A stretch of DNA of 64,000 nucleotides from Polytrichum commune. Lineage: Eukaryota > Streptophyta > Polytrichopsida > Polytrichales > Polytrichaceae. Shown here piece by piece: positions 33,493 through 45,038 of the stretch (its first letter is position 1; the number at the start of each line of letters is the position of its first letter). The stretch lies in assembly GCA_950295325.1 (NCBI GenBank), contig OX485804.1, forward strand, positions 804,001 through 868,000. Reading direction: 5' to 3'. Made by a program: the position numbers and the translations under genes. Below the pieces are notes generated by a model. The model worked only from the letters and a program-made list of their open reading frames with translations, did no database searches and had not been told where the DNA came from.

Positions 33493-33977
33493 CTAGAGCT
33501 TATCTGCCAACTTCTGTATTGTCTGCTGCAAGCTCATAAATAGAGACACCTTCATTTCTTTGCAAGCTTTCATGGATTCCATAATTCTATCACTACTCTC
33601 CTCCATCTTGCCAATGCACCGTTCAAAAAACAGTTCCTCCTTCCGTTTAGGTTCAGGAGACTTCGAAGTGCTTTCACCACTTCAATGCTCCGCTGGATTT
33701 GTTTGCGATGTGTCAGTGACTGCAGCCCCATCCGGATTGAACGCACTGGCATGTGCGTGCGAAGCGACGTTGGCCCTGTCGTACATGAACTCGTCTACGA
33801 GCTGATACTACCTGCACTTTTCGGAGCGTTGGGAGCCTGACTTGAGGTTCATGGCTTTATCCTCTTTGTATTCATTGTAGATCGCACTCCATTTCTTCCG
33901 ACACGCTTTGCTATCTTTCGTGAAGTCCGGACAAAGTGACACAAGCTTCGTGTGCACCCTGGACTAGTTGTCCACAC
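33493..33977 (-). pseudogene. Harbinger Myb/SANT-like gene, exon 2 (broken)
   Basis: Read on the minus strand from an acceptor (GTGCTTGCAG, adjacent to 33977) to TAG at 33493. It continues the SANT-like domain (the DFTKDSKACRKKW and SAIYNEYKEDK stretches), then a tail ending in a helix (KMEESSDRIMESMKACKE). Three in-frame stops interrupt it: after GVDN, after KCR and after AEH. The first two fall where Trp is likely, so G-to-A changes are a simple explanation. The partner protein is therefore not made in full from this copy. Confidence 0.8.
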
Positions 33978-34084
33978 CTGCAAGCACAATCGGAATCACA
34001 TGTTACGCGGGAATGTGAAATGTGAGGGCGCTCGCACACAACAACAAAAAAAAACACGTGCAACACTTTCGATAAGTATTTCAT

Positions 34085-34610
34085 AAATGTACTCCTACCT
34101 TGCTGTTCTTACCAGCAGAAAAGAATTGGACAGAAGAAAAAAAATTTAATTTGTGACTGCTGGGTGGCCTGTGTTGTCTGCAGAGAACAGCAGTAGATAG
34201 CAGACAGTAGGTAAAAATTTCAGTCAATTCGGGACTGCTGGCGGTCCTCTGCTGTCTGCAGGGTACTACAGCCGACAGCAGCAGCAACACTGCTGGAAAC
34301 CTCACCAGTAGCAGAAGTTTTGAAGGCAGGAAAAAAAAGAAGCAAATTCATGACTGTTGGCTGGACTCTGCTGTCTACAGAGCAGTGCAGTGTAACAGCA
34401 GCAAAAAAACTGAGGGCAGGGAAAAATTACAGTAAATTCTCGACTGTTGGCTGCCCTATGCTGTGTGCAGAGCACTGCAGCAGTGCTAGAATTTGTTACA
34501 GCAGCCAAAAAACTGATGGCAGGGAAAAATAACACCGAATTTGGGACTGTTGGCTGCCCTCTGCTGTCTGCAAGGCACTACAGTAGAGCAGTAGGAGGAG
34601 TGCAGGACAG
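34085..34610. repeat. minisatellite in the Harbinger partner-gene intron
   Basis: About five diverged copies of a 75-100-bp unit, each with GACTG(C/T)TGGC(T/G)G then CTCTGCTGTCTGCAG. It lies in the 1,023-bp phase-1 intron (33978-35000) of the Myb/SANT-like gene and may be derived from the element's own subterminal CAG/CTG-rich sequence. Confidence 0.7.
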
Positions 34611-35000
34611 CATAACAATTCTGCACCAGAGGTCCAGCCACAAAACCAAAAAAAACAAAAAAACAAAAAAACAAACAAACAAACAAACAAACAGAAATGT
34701 CTTCGACTGTGGGGCAGGGTCTGTGCTGCCTGCTCTGCAGGCTGCATACTGGTGCAGTAGCAGAAGTAAGAAATACATGCAGTATTTCCGAATTGTAGAA
34801 GCTGGCCGGATTTTGTGAATACCCTAAAAATCAATCAAATTAAAATTTTGGCTCTGTTTCGGACACTTCGTAATTTGCAGGGGATAAACTTTGGACTTAT
34901 AAAAATGTGGCAGTTCTAGGACATTGCAATGGCAATGCCAACACACAGTTGCTTTACACATTCGATATAAACATCCCAAATATAAGGGCAAACAAGATAC

Positions 35001-35481
35001 CTTGTTTGGGCGGTGCACTGAACATGTTCTGCATCTTCCCTCTTATGGTGATGAGTTGTATGACCCAATGGTCCTTCCAAAGCCCGATATTCTTCGAGAG
35101 CTCCACATCCTCATTGCCGTCATCCAATTCCACTATTTCGGGTTTTTTCTTCGGAGTCTTGCGTTTCTTGGCAGGCTTGGATTGATCAGTCACACATACC
35201 TGTGGTCCACGTTTATGGGGCACATCCGACAAATCGATGGGTGCGTTAGCGTTGCCATGGGCAGGGTGCGGGAATCCAATTCCTGGAACATGTGGCATGA
35301 AGGAATGCGGGAAAAGAAATGGCATTTGATTTGGCACGGGTGGGAATCCTTGGAAGAATGGTGGCGGTGGCATGGCTTGCCGTTGAGTGGGCAATTCGAC
35401 ATTTGGTACGGGAGGAAATGCGCTCGATGCGCCAGCCTGTTTGGACGGACTCGCCTCTTGCATTGACCCTTGGGAGTCCAT
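35001..35481 (-). pseudogene. Harbinger Myb/SANT-like gene, exon 1
   Basis: Open from MDSQGSMQEASPSKQ at 35481 to a donor (CAAG, then GTATCT) at 35001. A Pro/Phe-rich N-terminus is followed by a basic patch (KPAKKRKTPKKKPE, a likely nuclear signal) and the start of the SANT/trihelix-like domain (WKDHWVIQLITIRGKMQ, then FSAPPKQG). It joins exon 2 in phase 1 to restore G-V-D. This exon itself has no stop; the gene is broken by exon 2. Confidence 0.75.
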
Positions 35482-35509
35482 ACTATGTAGTCCTATAATT
35501 AACAAAAAA

Positions 35510-35920
35510 ATTGGAAATTTTCATAAGCACTAGTAGCAGCTGTGAGAGGAGAAAATTGGATAAATCAAACAAAAAAAAACAAAAAAAACAAAAAACATAC
35601 CTTGGCGCAGGCGCCTGTATGTGCCGGCCGGCAGCTGTGGACCTGGAGCCGCCCGTCAGAGCGACTGGAGCAGAAGCGGGAGCTGGACAGGAAGGAGGAG
35701 AGCACCGGTGCGGAGAGGGAGGGCTCGTCGCGAGGGAGCGTTGGAGGTAGCGTCGCGAGGGAGCGTCGATGTGGCACCGGGAGGCGCTCGCTGCCGGGCG
35801 GTATCCCCTGGTAAGCAGCGGCTGCCGCTCACCACTGCCACATGGGACTGCCGCCCAGCTGGCTGCCGCAGGTGTGGTACCTGGACCGCAGGCTTGGCCA
35901 ATCGCAGGCAGCAGACTGCG
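35510..35920. other. Harbinger right subterminal region
   Basis: GC-rich DNA between the partner gene start and the right terminal repeat, with repeated CTGCCGGCAG/GCAGGCAGC motifs echoing the terminal repeat. Probably holds the promoter of the minus-strand partner gene. Open frames here reflect base composition. Confidence 0.5.
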
Positions 35921-35974
35921 CTGCCTGCCGGCAGTCTGGTAACGCCCTTAATTAAGCCATGAAGGCGGAGAACT

Positions 35975-36180
35975 TGCTGCTACTTACAAATGAAGCGGTT
36001 GAGTTTGACGTAGAAAACTTCAGGAGAATTCCCCATCATTTGTTAGGAATATATGGAATATATGCCAATTTAATTAAGAAAAACCCGAAAGAGCATCACA
36101 TGTATCCAACTGGTTGGACTTGGACACTAGGATATCGACCGATTATGCCCTAAAATCTCCCGGGACACTGCAACTCACCA
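35975..36180. repeat. dispersed repeat copy
   Basis: Shares GCGGTTGAGTTTGA, GGAATATAT, AACTGGTTGGACTTGG, ATTATGCCC and AAAATCTCCCGGGACACTG with about 9930-10110 in the same order; a weaker match is near 28800. Non-coding; ends not resolved. Confidence 0.6.
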
Positions 36181-36470
36181 TCGCTTACAAATGAACCAGT
36201 TTCAGTCTGGAAAAATAAGTTGTTGAAGGCGCAGCAGACTGTACGAAAATTACCAAATATTCCAAAGGAAGCTATGGAAAATTCTTGAATTAACAAAGAA
36301 AACATGCAAAATGATAATACGTGATAGGTTGGGAACGCTAGGATTTGGGAAGTTCTTGGATTTTGTGCACCTTCTTCTCAAATGCGGGTCAAGGACTAAA
36401 GCTACTCATTTATCACTTGAAAACTTTGAAATAAATAATTAACAACTGCCAAAATAACTATAATTAACTA

Positions 36471-36520
36471 GATTTTATACATATATATATATATGCATAT
36501 ATATATATATATACTATAGT
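36471..36520. repeat. (AT)n microsatellite
   Basis: Nearly pure alternating A and T with one GC interruption, forming a near-perfect palindrome. Confidence 0.9.
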
Positions 36521-36689
36521 TAAAAACCACATTAAATAAACTGGACCAAAAATAGCAAGAACAAGTAACATCCAAGTGTGAACACAAAGTGGTTAGGAAA
36601 TTTGCTCTTGAAACATAGAACTTGATGCATAGTCTTTGTCCTACAGATAGAGCCAAAAAAATAAAAAATAAAAAATAAAACATTTCCAA

Positions 36690-36969
36690 TGAATTTTAGT
36701 TTTAATTGGAGGCAACTACTTGTGTGAATATTTTAAATTAGATGCTCTACAAGGTTAAAAAAATAAGTGTTCTAATTCTCTATATATGTTGTGGAGATTT
36801 TTTTAACATAAATATGCAACCCAACTTTTTCTACATCTCATTTTATTTGATTTGGTCTTCAGTCAACTTTTTGGTCCCTTTTTTTTATATGATTTTTACA
36901 AAAGCCATCCTCTAAGCCGTTTTAATGCCGATGCCCCCTCTGTATAATATGGGAGTTGCGTACCTGGGC
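36690..36969. mobile_element. truncated copy of the hAT-like element
   Basis: Repeats the right part of the element at 30 kb: CTACAAGGTTAAAAAA, one CCCAACTTTTT unit, ACAAAAGCCATCCTCTAAGC, GATGCCCCCT, and the right end GGGAGTTGCGTACCTGGG. The left end is missing. The 8 bp after the end (CAATTCAC) has no upstream partner that I can find. Confidence 0.7.
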
Positions 36970-37510
36970 AATTCACTTGCCAACTCTTATGGATGCAATT
37001 GGCTTTCATCAACCCCAATGTATGCCTACAAAGGATCCAAGTATGTAGCTACTTGGGATTCCAAGCACCCCTTCATAGACCTTTTCCTTGCGAACTCAAA
37101 ATTGACTCAAGGTTGAAGTTTGGTTTCTCAATTTAGGTGTAGAATTTTCTTCATTTGAGACAGCTAGATGGGAATTTACTTTTATCATTTTGAAATGGTC
37201 AATTAGTTGCCTGAAGTTTTGAAGTCAATATGTCGTGTTTTTTTCTTTTCTTTTCTTTCTTTTCTTTTCGTTTACCATTTGAATATGTTGACAGGTAAAT
37301 TAAAGCAGACATGCATAATTTGGTTACTGATTGTAGTTGGATACCTATAATTGAGCGGTATGTGGGCATGTGTAGCTCTAAGAACAGATCTCAACAAACA
37401 TGTATTTAAAATAAATTGGACTATGTGTTTAAAATATGTTAACCATTCCAAGTCCAATAGTCAACATTATTGAAGAGAACCTATATGACCATTTCATAAG
37501 CACAAGAATC

Positions 37511-38104
37511 CTCAGGTACGCAACTCTCATTTTATACGCAAGGGGCATCAGTATTAAAACAACTTAGAAGACAACTTTTGTAAAAATTATATCAAACTAT
37601 ACAAAAATAAATGGACCAAAAAGTTGGGTGAAGACCAAATTAAATAAAATGGGATGTAGAAAAATTTGGGTTGCATTTAAAATTTTATTTTTAAAAAAAC
37701 TCCACAATGTATATAAAGAAGTGAAACACCTATTTTTTAAACCTATGCCTATACATAATTTTAAAAGATCCACACGAGTAGTTTCCTCCGATTAAAATTA
37801 AAAGTCATTGGCAATGTTTTATTTATAATAATAAAATATTAATTTTTAAAATTAAAATATACAAAAAGTTGGGTAGTTTGGCCTATGGTACATGTATTTA
37901 AAAAACCCATATAATTAGGTTTTTAATGCAATTATATGCTTTAAGGAATATTAATTTCCTATAATAATTAAATTTTTAGACTCCTTGTTAGAAAGCTATA
38001 AGAGTTTCCTACATTGAAGCAAATTATATCACACAAGATTGAACTAAAATGCATTAAATCTTATTAGAATCAAGGCCATATAATATAGGAGTTGCGTACT
38101 TGGG
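37511..38104. mobile_element. hAT-like MITE, 594 bp, inverted copy
   Basis: Ends CTCAGGTACGCAACTC and GAGTTGCGTACTTGGG-type inverted repeats, with CAAGAATC duplicated at 37503-37510 and 38105-38112 (8 bp). The inside matches both ends of the element at 29973, inverted, with the AT-hook ORF deleted. This confirms the 8-bp duplication size for the family. Confidence 0.8.
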
Positions 38105-38239
38105 CAAGAATCGTCACTTGGAAATGAATAAGATATTCATATAAGCTCAAAAGTTTACACATGTGAGCATATGTGAACGGCAATATAACCTTTAGCTATG
38201 ACCGAGGAAACTTCTAACCTTTAACTATAATTATGACCA

Positions 38240-40100
38240 TCAAACCATACGATGATTTTTTTTAATACATTCTTCCAAATGCATGAACCTATCACCACAT
38301 TCCATGCATTTTGTTATGCACCTCACCTTACACTCCACACATTGCCTCCTTACACTGTAAGTCCTCAGTGACATATGAATTTGAGGCACACGTGGAGAAT
38401 AAATCAATACACACTTCTTCCTAACCCCCCATCCACCCATCAACTTTTTTTCCAACCTCAACCTAAATTTCAAATATGAATATGGAATCCACCCTTTGGC
38501 CACACATATCTCTTGTTGCATCTTTTACATGTTGATAATAGTCAAATCTAGCAACCCAAAAAAAGGTCGATGCTACCACTTGTGGGACTTGGCTTGCACG
38601 TAATATTGTCCCACAAGTTGGTTAGCCACATTGCAACCTCTCATGTAGGTTTGATACTCTATAAGGATTGGACTAGTTTCAACATGAATTTGTTTGTCTT
38701 TCACTCTCCTTCTTTTCCACATATACGTGCTTACCTTCTTTAGCAATAGGTTCTTGATGTGTTTATAACATTAGCACAAGTTTTTTGTCAACCCAAGGCA
38801 CTATGCTAATGGATCGTGACTTGTGCATCCGCCACACTATAACCCTTTAAGGGGCCTTGCCTAATTCCTTCCTTGCTCTTAGAGCCTTTGGTAGTCCTAT
38901 TCTATCCAACCTAATTGTGCAGGTTGCATAGATGCCCATAGTGAGTAGCTCAATAAACAAAGGTAAATGTTTTAAAAATTTGTCAATGACAACCACATGA
39001 CCTAAATTCTCTAACCCCCTTTACCAGTTGCTTCACTACTTTTAATCCAACTTGTGGTTCCCCCTTGTTTGTGACTTTCACACTTGGCATGCTTTTGTTT
39101 TTAACATAGTTAATATCAAAGTTAAAAACATACCATGCCTTGGCATCCACAAGGGCCCACATCTTCAACCCGCACTTTATAAGTTTCGAAGGGACATATT
39201 GACGCACAAGACAATAAACCCCCTTATAACACACCATCATCTCATCCATTGTTACTCGCTCATGAAGATTCCACTACTTTTGGCAAGTGTCCCGCATGAC
39301 ATCAAGTAACCAATGTACGTTGTATACTTTGCCGTAATCAAATGAGGTTTTATCAAGAACCTCATGTTCATTCTTTGTCAAGTGGAAACATCTCATTATG
39401 TCCTCAACACGTGCACATGCCATTGTCCCCAACATAATGAGACAATAAAAAAAGGTTCTTTACTCCAATATGATCACACACTAGGAGTCCTCTTCAAACT
39501 CATTAGAATATGCATGCCCATGAAAGCTTTGAACTCTTGAATCTCTATAGGAAACCAACCCATACCACCTTTACTTGGATGAACTCTAGTGGCATGGATA
39601 CCATTATCAGGCCCTTTGGCATCCTATTGGTCTCATGCATAATTTTCCTCAAAACATCATGACTCCAAAAAACATTGATATGAATTTCATACTTAGGACA
39701 TCTTTGAAAATCTTAGCAATCCCAGGTGTACAACTTGTAAAGGGTTTTATTCTAAGCCTTTAGAGAAACCATGTCCCCAAGTGTCATCCCCAAAAACTTA
39801 TGATAGTGGAGTTTCTTTCTTCTTCCTTTTACCCCCCCCCCCCCCCATGTCTACCTCAACCTCCACATCGTGGTCAACAACCTGATCAAATTCATCCTCT
39901 TCATCTAGTACATAATCTTCCATGCCATAATCCAAGTCCTCCACTTCACTGGTGCAGTCATCCTCAAGTTCCTCATTCTCTATACCCGTTTTGGTGTCTA
40001 CTTCCCTCGTTAGAATATGCTCACACAACCCGGCATGAACATTATGAAATACATTATTATCCTCAAATTGAACCACATACATTGTATTGTTTGTACCCAA
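38240..40100 (-). pseudogene. piggyBac-like transposase relic
   Basis: Read on the minus strand. 39798-40100 encodes an acidic N-terminus (EDDCTSEVEDLDYGMEDY). Near 39249 TMDEMMVCYKGVYCLVRQY and the following WALVDAKAWYVFNF match the DEMM and central blocks of piggyBac transposases. VVIDKFLKHLPLF then IYATCTIRLDRIGLP carry the second catalytic Asp block. 38240-38330 encodes a Cys-rich tail (CVECKVRCITKCMECGDRF), like the C-terminal zinc-binding domain. The parts are separated by stops and frameshifts, so it is dead. Terminal repeats and TTAA flanks were not identified. Confidence 0.7.
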
Positions 40101-40439
40101 GCTAACCTAGTGTTTACTAGCTACCCCCAATAACCATTCCCGTTGGGCAATATGTTGGTCATCATTGTCTCCATCCAAAAATTAAGAAGGAACCCTGATT
40201 GGAAACACATTGTATGGAGTAGGCAACCGCAATGGGAGTTGGTTGGAGCCCTTTGATGTGTCCAAAATTGTTTTTTTTTCAAAATTAGGATCATCTACAA
40301 ATTGGGACATTGCCTACATTATTGCCGCCCAAAGAAGATTGCCCTTGGCAAGTCCTCCTATTAGGATTCGGGGTCAACACAAATTCCCTATGCATGTGTT
40401 ATCCTTTCAAGAATACGGCATGCAAACACTTCTAACATC

Positions 40440-40826
40440 AAATTTCGATGAATCCTCGGGGGGGGGGGGGGGGGGGGTAGTCATTGGTTGGAGTAGCAAT
40501 ACACGTGCGAACAAATGATAGGGTATTTAAAAAACATGAGGGCAAAAAATTATAATTGGACTTAAGAATAATATAGGGTATCAAAAATGGCATTGGACAT
40601 CTTTAAAGTACTATAGGGTATGAAATAATAGGTAATTTGGAATTATAAGTAAGGCAAGCCATTTTTCTATTAACCCAAAGTAGAAGTTTACATAATGATA
40701 GCATGTGAAAAAAAGAAGAGAATTGAAAGTAATACCCCCCTATAAAATAGTGGTTGTTCGCACCTATATCCTTAACTTTTTAACACACTGCCCCCCCCCC
40801 CCCGAGGATGAATCTAGTGCAACATC
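40440..40826. mobile_element. small inverted-repeat element with poly-G/poly-C ends
   Basis: ATCCTC followed by 20 G (40458-40477) at the left is mirrored by 13 C (40791-40803) followed by GAGGAT at the right. Inside the ends GTGCGAACAA occurs at about 40505 and inverted at about 40755. The interior of about 310 bp is AT-rich. Probably a MITE; no direct target duplication seen. Confidence 0.5.
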
Positions 40827-40829
40827 CCA

Positions 40830-42425
40830 CGGAATGTTTTCAAGAGTGATTTATTGAGATTGCATATGTAATAACTTCACACTTTTATAGCAAAAAATGA
40901 ATTATATTTTATGTCCCATTGGTTTTGACACATTACATTGCGGTCATTTTTTAGAGATTCCACGTTTAAGACCAAATAATTACAAGTATGTGACAAAGTC
41001 AAAGTGTTGTTTATGTGACAAATGGAGTCTAGGAAGCCGAAAGGCTTATGGGACTAAAGATATATCAGGGTGGTGTCAAACCCGCTAATTCCCTTTGGTG
41101 GAGTGTGGTGGCCTCCATGAGGTATAACCTTTGAATATCTACATGGTGCTATTTGATATCTACAAATAGGGCAAGAAAAAATATTGAGAGGTGCATAAAT
41201 ATCCCTTCATTAAATACCCAATTATCGCATGTGGTTACAAAACGTAAGGAGGTGTGATCGCCCTGAGCGTTGCATGCATATTTCAATTGTATTTGTGATC
41301 TTTGAATGAATAAATAATATAACTCCTTGCAATGATTTTGATTAAATTTTTGCTCAAGTATTTCTAGATACCCTTTATTACCACAGCCCAAAAAGCTTGA
41401 GAATTATGGATTCAAATTGAATGCATCCCTATCCACTTGTCCAAAATTTCTACTTTGATAAGAGACATTAGGGGCCCATTAATTAAAAAATTAGATTTAT
41501 TTTTCCCCACAGTATAACCTTTGAATGACTTTCAAGGACTCTTAGGTAATTATGGTCATGGATCTTGGTTCATGTATAAAGTAGCCTAGATGTCGCTCTA
41601 ATGATCCCCTTTGTAGAAAGATTAGAGACTACCCGTAGCACTACATTCGAACTAGGAGAGGAAATGGAGAGGAAAAGGGTTATCAATTTGAACTATGCCG
41701 TACTACGTATACATATGCTACACAAATTAAATCTAGTACTTATGTACATGTATGGAGGACTTTTAAAGCACGTACAACATTTGTACTTATATCCCAGGGG
41801 GTGGACTCATCATACCACGTACAAATCAACGTGAATGTTAGAAGAGGTATACTTTTGGCATTAGCTACATAATATACATATGGGAGAGGTATTAATTTTC
41901 TCTAGTGCGTACATTTAGAAAGGCTATTGAATATTTTGAAGTAAAGGTAGATGTGCAAAAGGGGTCCTAAGGTTTAGAGAAAAAATTGATGATAGATGTG
42001 TTAGTTTCATCAAGTTTCCATTTTCATTCATTGTTGTCAAATGGTAATAGTCTTCATTGACTCTCTTGTTCATTATTGTTATGGTTCGCAAGGACAAGCT
42101 GGAGGCTCTTGGAGTGCTCATGGGCTCCCTTGAGTTTTTCTCTCTAGATTATGGCTAAGTTATTGTGCTCTTGTCTTTGTTTGTTTGATGCAGTCATTGA
42201 GTTACATACTATGGATGAACAAATTGTTCAATGACTTTCTCATTAGAAAGTGGACATGGATTTTACATTTAATAAAGGCATATTTAATTCATAATAAAAA
42301 TACTTTGTATATGTAGTGGAGGCATTATCACATCAAATTGAGCACCTTAGTTTAAATACATGAGTCCATTTCTAGCCTACCGTTAGTACATATACTTTTG
42401 AATTTCTCTATAAACTTCTTGTATA
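40830..42425. other. no gene seen
   Basis: AT-rich with short unsupported ORFs. A run of 18 C just outside, near 39830, is another homopolymer in this neighbourhood. Confidence 0.4.
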
Positions 42426-42429
42426 TATG

Positions 42430-44784
42430 GGGTTTACTATTCATAATGACCCACACCCACCATTTAGGTTTGCAAAGAAGGATCCACCCCGGGGAATTGT
42501 ATGGTAGACATTAATGGTAGCCCCAGAAGCACCTTTAAAGTTGAAAGAGGGGTCAGATAAGGATGCCCTCTAGTGCCATACCTATTCTTGATAGTTGGAG
42601 AGGTACTCACCCATATCATTAAAAATATTGTGGTAAATGATAGATTAAAAGGTGTGGTGTTACCAGGAGGGAAGAAACAACAATGCATCTCGCAATATGC
42701 AGATGACTCATCCTTTATGGTCAAGGGTGAAAAGAAAGACGTAGACGAACTAGTTAGATTACTCAAAACATTCAGTGAAGCATCATGTATGGAAATTAAC
42801 TGGAAGAAGTCGTGCGCTTATTGATTCGACAAGTACACACATAAGCCATAATGGCTTGCAGGGTACAACTGGAAATGGGCGGAGGAAGGCGACCTATCCA
42901 AATTATTGGGCACCCCGTTTGGTCTTGACCTTAACACCCCGGATGTGGACAACTTTCTCTATACCAAAATCTCTAATAAACTAGACTATTGGAGCACAAT
43001 GAAACTTTCCTTGGGTGGGAGAATTGTCATATGCAACCAGATACTATTGTCCACACTATGGTTTTTTTATCACGGTATGGGGTGGCTCTAACAAAATTTT
43101 AACTAAGATTAGGGGAGTAATTCGCAACTATCTATGGTATGGAAAGGAATAGCTTACGCGCACGAGAGTTAGCTGGAAATAATGTTGCTTAAAGAAGAAA
43201 TACAGAGGATTAGGACTGGTGGACCCAGAGGCGGCCAAAACCAGTCTCCTATGCAAATGGATAGTTAAGGCAATGGAACATGGTGAATCCAACCTCCAAC
43301 TCATGCTTAGGTACATGTTGACAAGATTTAACCCACAAAGAAGACGAAGGTGGGGGGTAAACTTGGATTGGTTCACGAATAGACAACACCAAGGATTCCC
43401 GGGATCTAAGATATGAGGCTACATTAGCAAGGCGTGGAAGGTCATGGTTAGAGGAGCTTATCAATTCCCCCCTCGCACTAGGATGGAACTGGTACACTCA
43501 AATATTTGGTGGTCGGAGGGAGTCGAACTCCTCAATAAAGGAATAGATTACACTAAAGGCCTTCATCTCTATCGCAAAGGAATCCAGTGCGTGGATGATG
43601 TATGGGATAGCAATCAACAAGAATTCCTTACATGAGAAAGAGCACAAGGAAAATTTAATCTCACAAACTTGGAACAAGGAGATTGGGAGGAGGTGACGGA
43701 TGAAATTTCTAGACAATGGCGCCAACTACTGGAATCTGAGGAGGATACCACCTATGCCGGACAATGGTTAGGATTTTATGTCGGAAGAGAAGAAGACCCG
43801 GCCATAGTCCTAAGATGTGACGAAGACTTCACCCCCGAGTGCTTGCAACAACAAACCCTTACATTGCCTCTTTCGGTGCAGTATTTTACGGTAGGCACAC
43901 ACTCAAGATGTCTTAGGGAATGGGAACACCCTCAGGGAGAATCAGACGGATTCTTTCACAAAGTTAAGATTATACACACTAATAGGAGGCCTAAGAAGGA
44001 GGGGAAAAGAGAGGAAATAATCTTCTTTTATGGCATACTAGCCACCCTTGGATGGGACCCGGATAGATGGAGGTGGATTGATGGAGGCCGGTTTCTCGAC
44101 TACACTACCAAGGATGGTCGTGACAATATTCTTAACAGGAATCCGGGCTCCACCCGGGCGGCAGATAAATGGCAAGGTTATCTCCCAGGGCACTATAGGT
44201 TTTACTGGTCACATGTGTGGGATCCATTGCGGTTTGGTAAAGAAGCCGCATTTATTTGGTCAATTTGGCATGAGGCGGTCGCCATTAATGAATGGAGGGC
44301 ACGCATTTCACCGGCATCAATTTCCAAGCAATGTGCTTTCTGCCTACCGAACACCAGTGAGTCAGTCAAACATAAATTTTGGGATTGCATTCAAGCTAGA
44401 CGGGCATGGAGATGGGCCACCTATATTATGCACGAACTTTGTGGGGTTAGATCTGGCAACTATGATTGTTTCAACTGGAAGCAAGTGGTGTTTGGCGAAA
44501 GAATTCCCAAAAGATATGGAAAAATGGTTAAAATTTGACACCTTCTTAGGGGCATTACCCTTTGGACCATTTGGATCGAATGAAATGACAAAGTGTTCAA
44601 CCAGACACAATGGCATGAATCTATGGTTAAGCAACAGATTTGGGATGAATTGATTATTTACGCCAAGATGGCATGGAAGCAGGTGATGGCACAAATCAAG
44701 ATTAGTAGCTTCTCAAAGGTGGCCATGCTCCAAGACTTTGACAAGACGTGGGGCGCGAGGAGCCCCGTCACTGAGGCGCTGTGA
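42430..44784 (+). pseudogene. 5'-truncated, dead LINE reverse transcriptase
   Basis: From about 42480 the + strand reads the second half of a non-LTR reverse transcriptase: VERGVR, stop, GCPLVPYLF (the usual RQGCPLSP box with Gln changed to stop), then QYADDSSFM with the catalytic Y-A-D-D at about 42700, then SLGGRIVICNQILLS. After further stops and shifts a long open piece (43669-44538) ends in a zinc-knuckle-type zf-RVT segment: CAFCLPNTSESVKHKFWDC. The C-terminal VFNQTQWHESMVKQQIWDEL and on reaches TGA at 44784. The endonuclease half is missing. GC-rich 3' UTR-like sequence follows to about 44990. Confidence 0.8.
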
Positions 44785-45038
44785 ATGAGCCTCTTGATTT
44801 CGCGAGCATGGTGCATCCGGACTGTTGATCCACCAAGGCCCATCCAAGGGCCTCAATGATCCTAGGTGGCGAGGGGGTGGGGTGGTGCTTGCCACCAAGG
44901 TGGGGTGGGGCCGTGGGCCTCATGTCTTTTTTCGGGGAGGCCGGCTTTAGGGTGGTGTCGGGCCTAGTGGCTAGGCGGGCTCGGTGGGCTAGGCAGCTAG
45001 GTAGGGTTACTTACTAACTAACTATTTGGTTACCCTTA

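Larger units (their letters stand above)
31709..35947 (+). mobile_element. autonomous-type PIF/Harbinger transposon, 4.24 kb
   Basis: Ends form a perfect 27-bp inverted repeat (31709-31735 and 35921-35947; outer part GGGCGTTACCAGACTGCCGG). TAA precedes it at 31706-31708, and TTAA follows, consistent with the T-W-A target of this superfamily (one base of slippage). It carries the two genes usual for PIF/Harbinger: a DDE transposase (+) and a Myb/SANT-type protein (-), arranged tail to tail. The perfect terminal repeats and intact transposase indicate recent movement; the partner gene has stops. Confidence 0.92.

Noticed and set aside
34500-34834. Phe/Val-rich minus-strand ORFs near 34.6 kb
   Set aside because: Translation of an AAACA-type simple repeat; no start context or homology.
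35621-35962. GC-rich ORF at the Harbinger right end
   Set aside because: Subterminal repeat DNA including the terminal inverted repeat; the product has no recognisable features.
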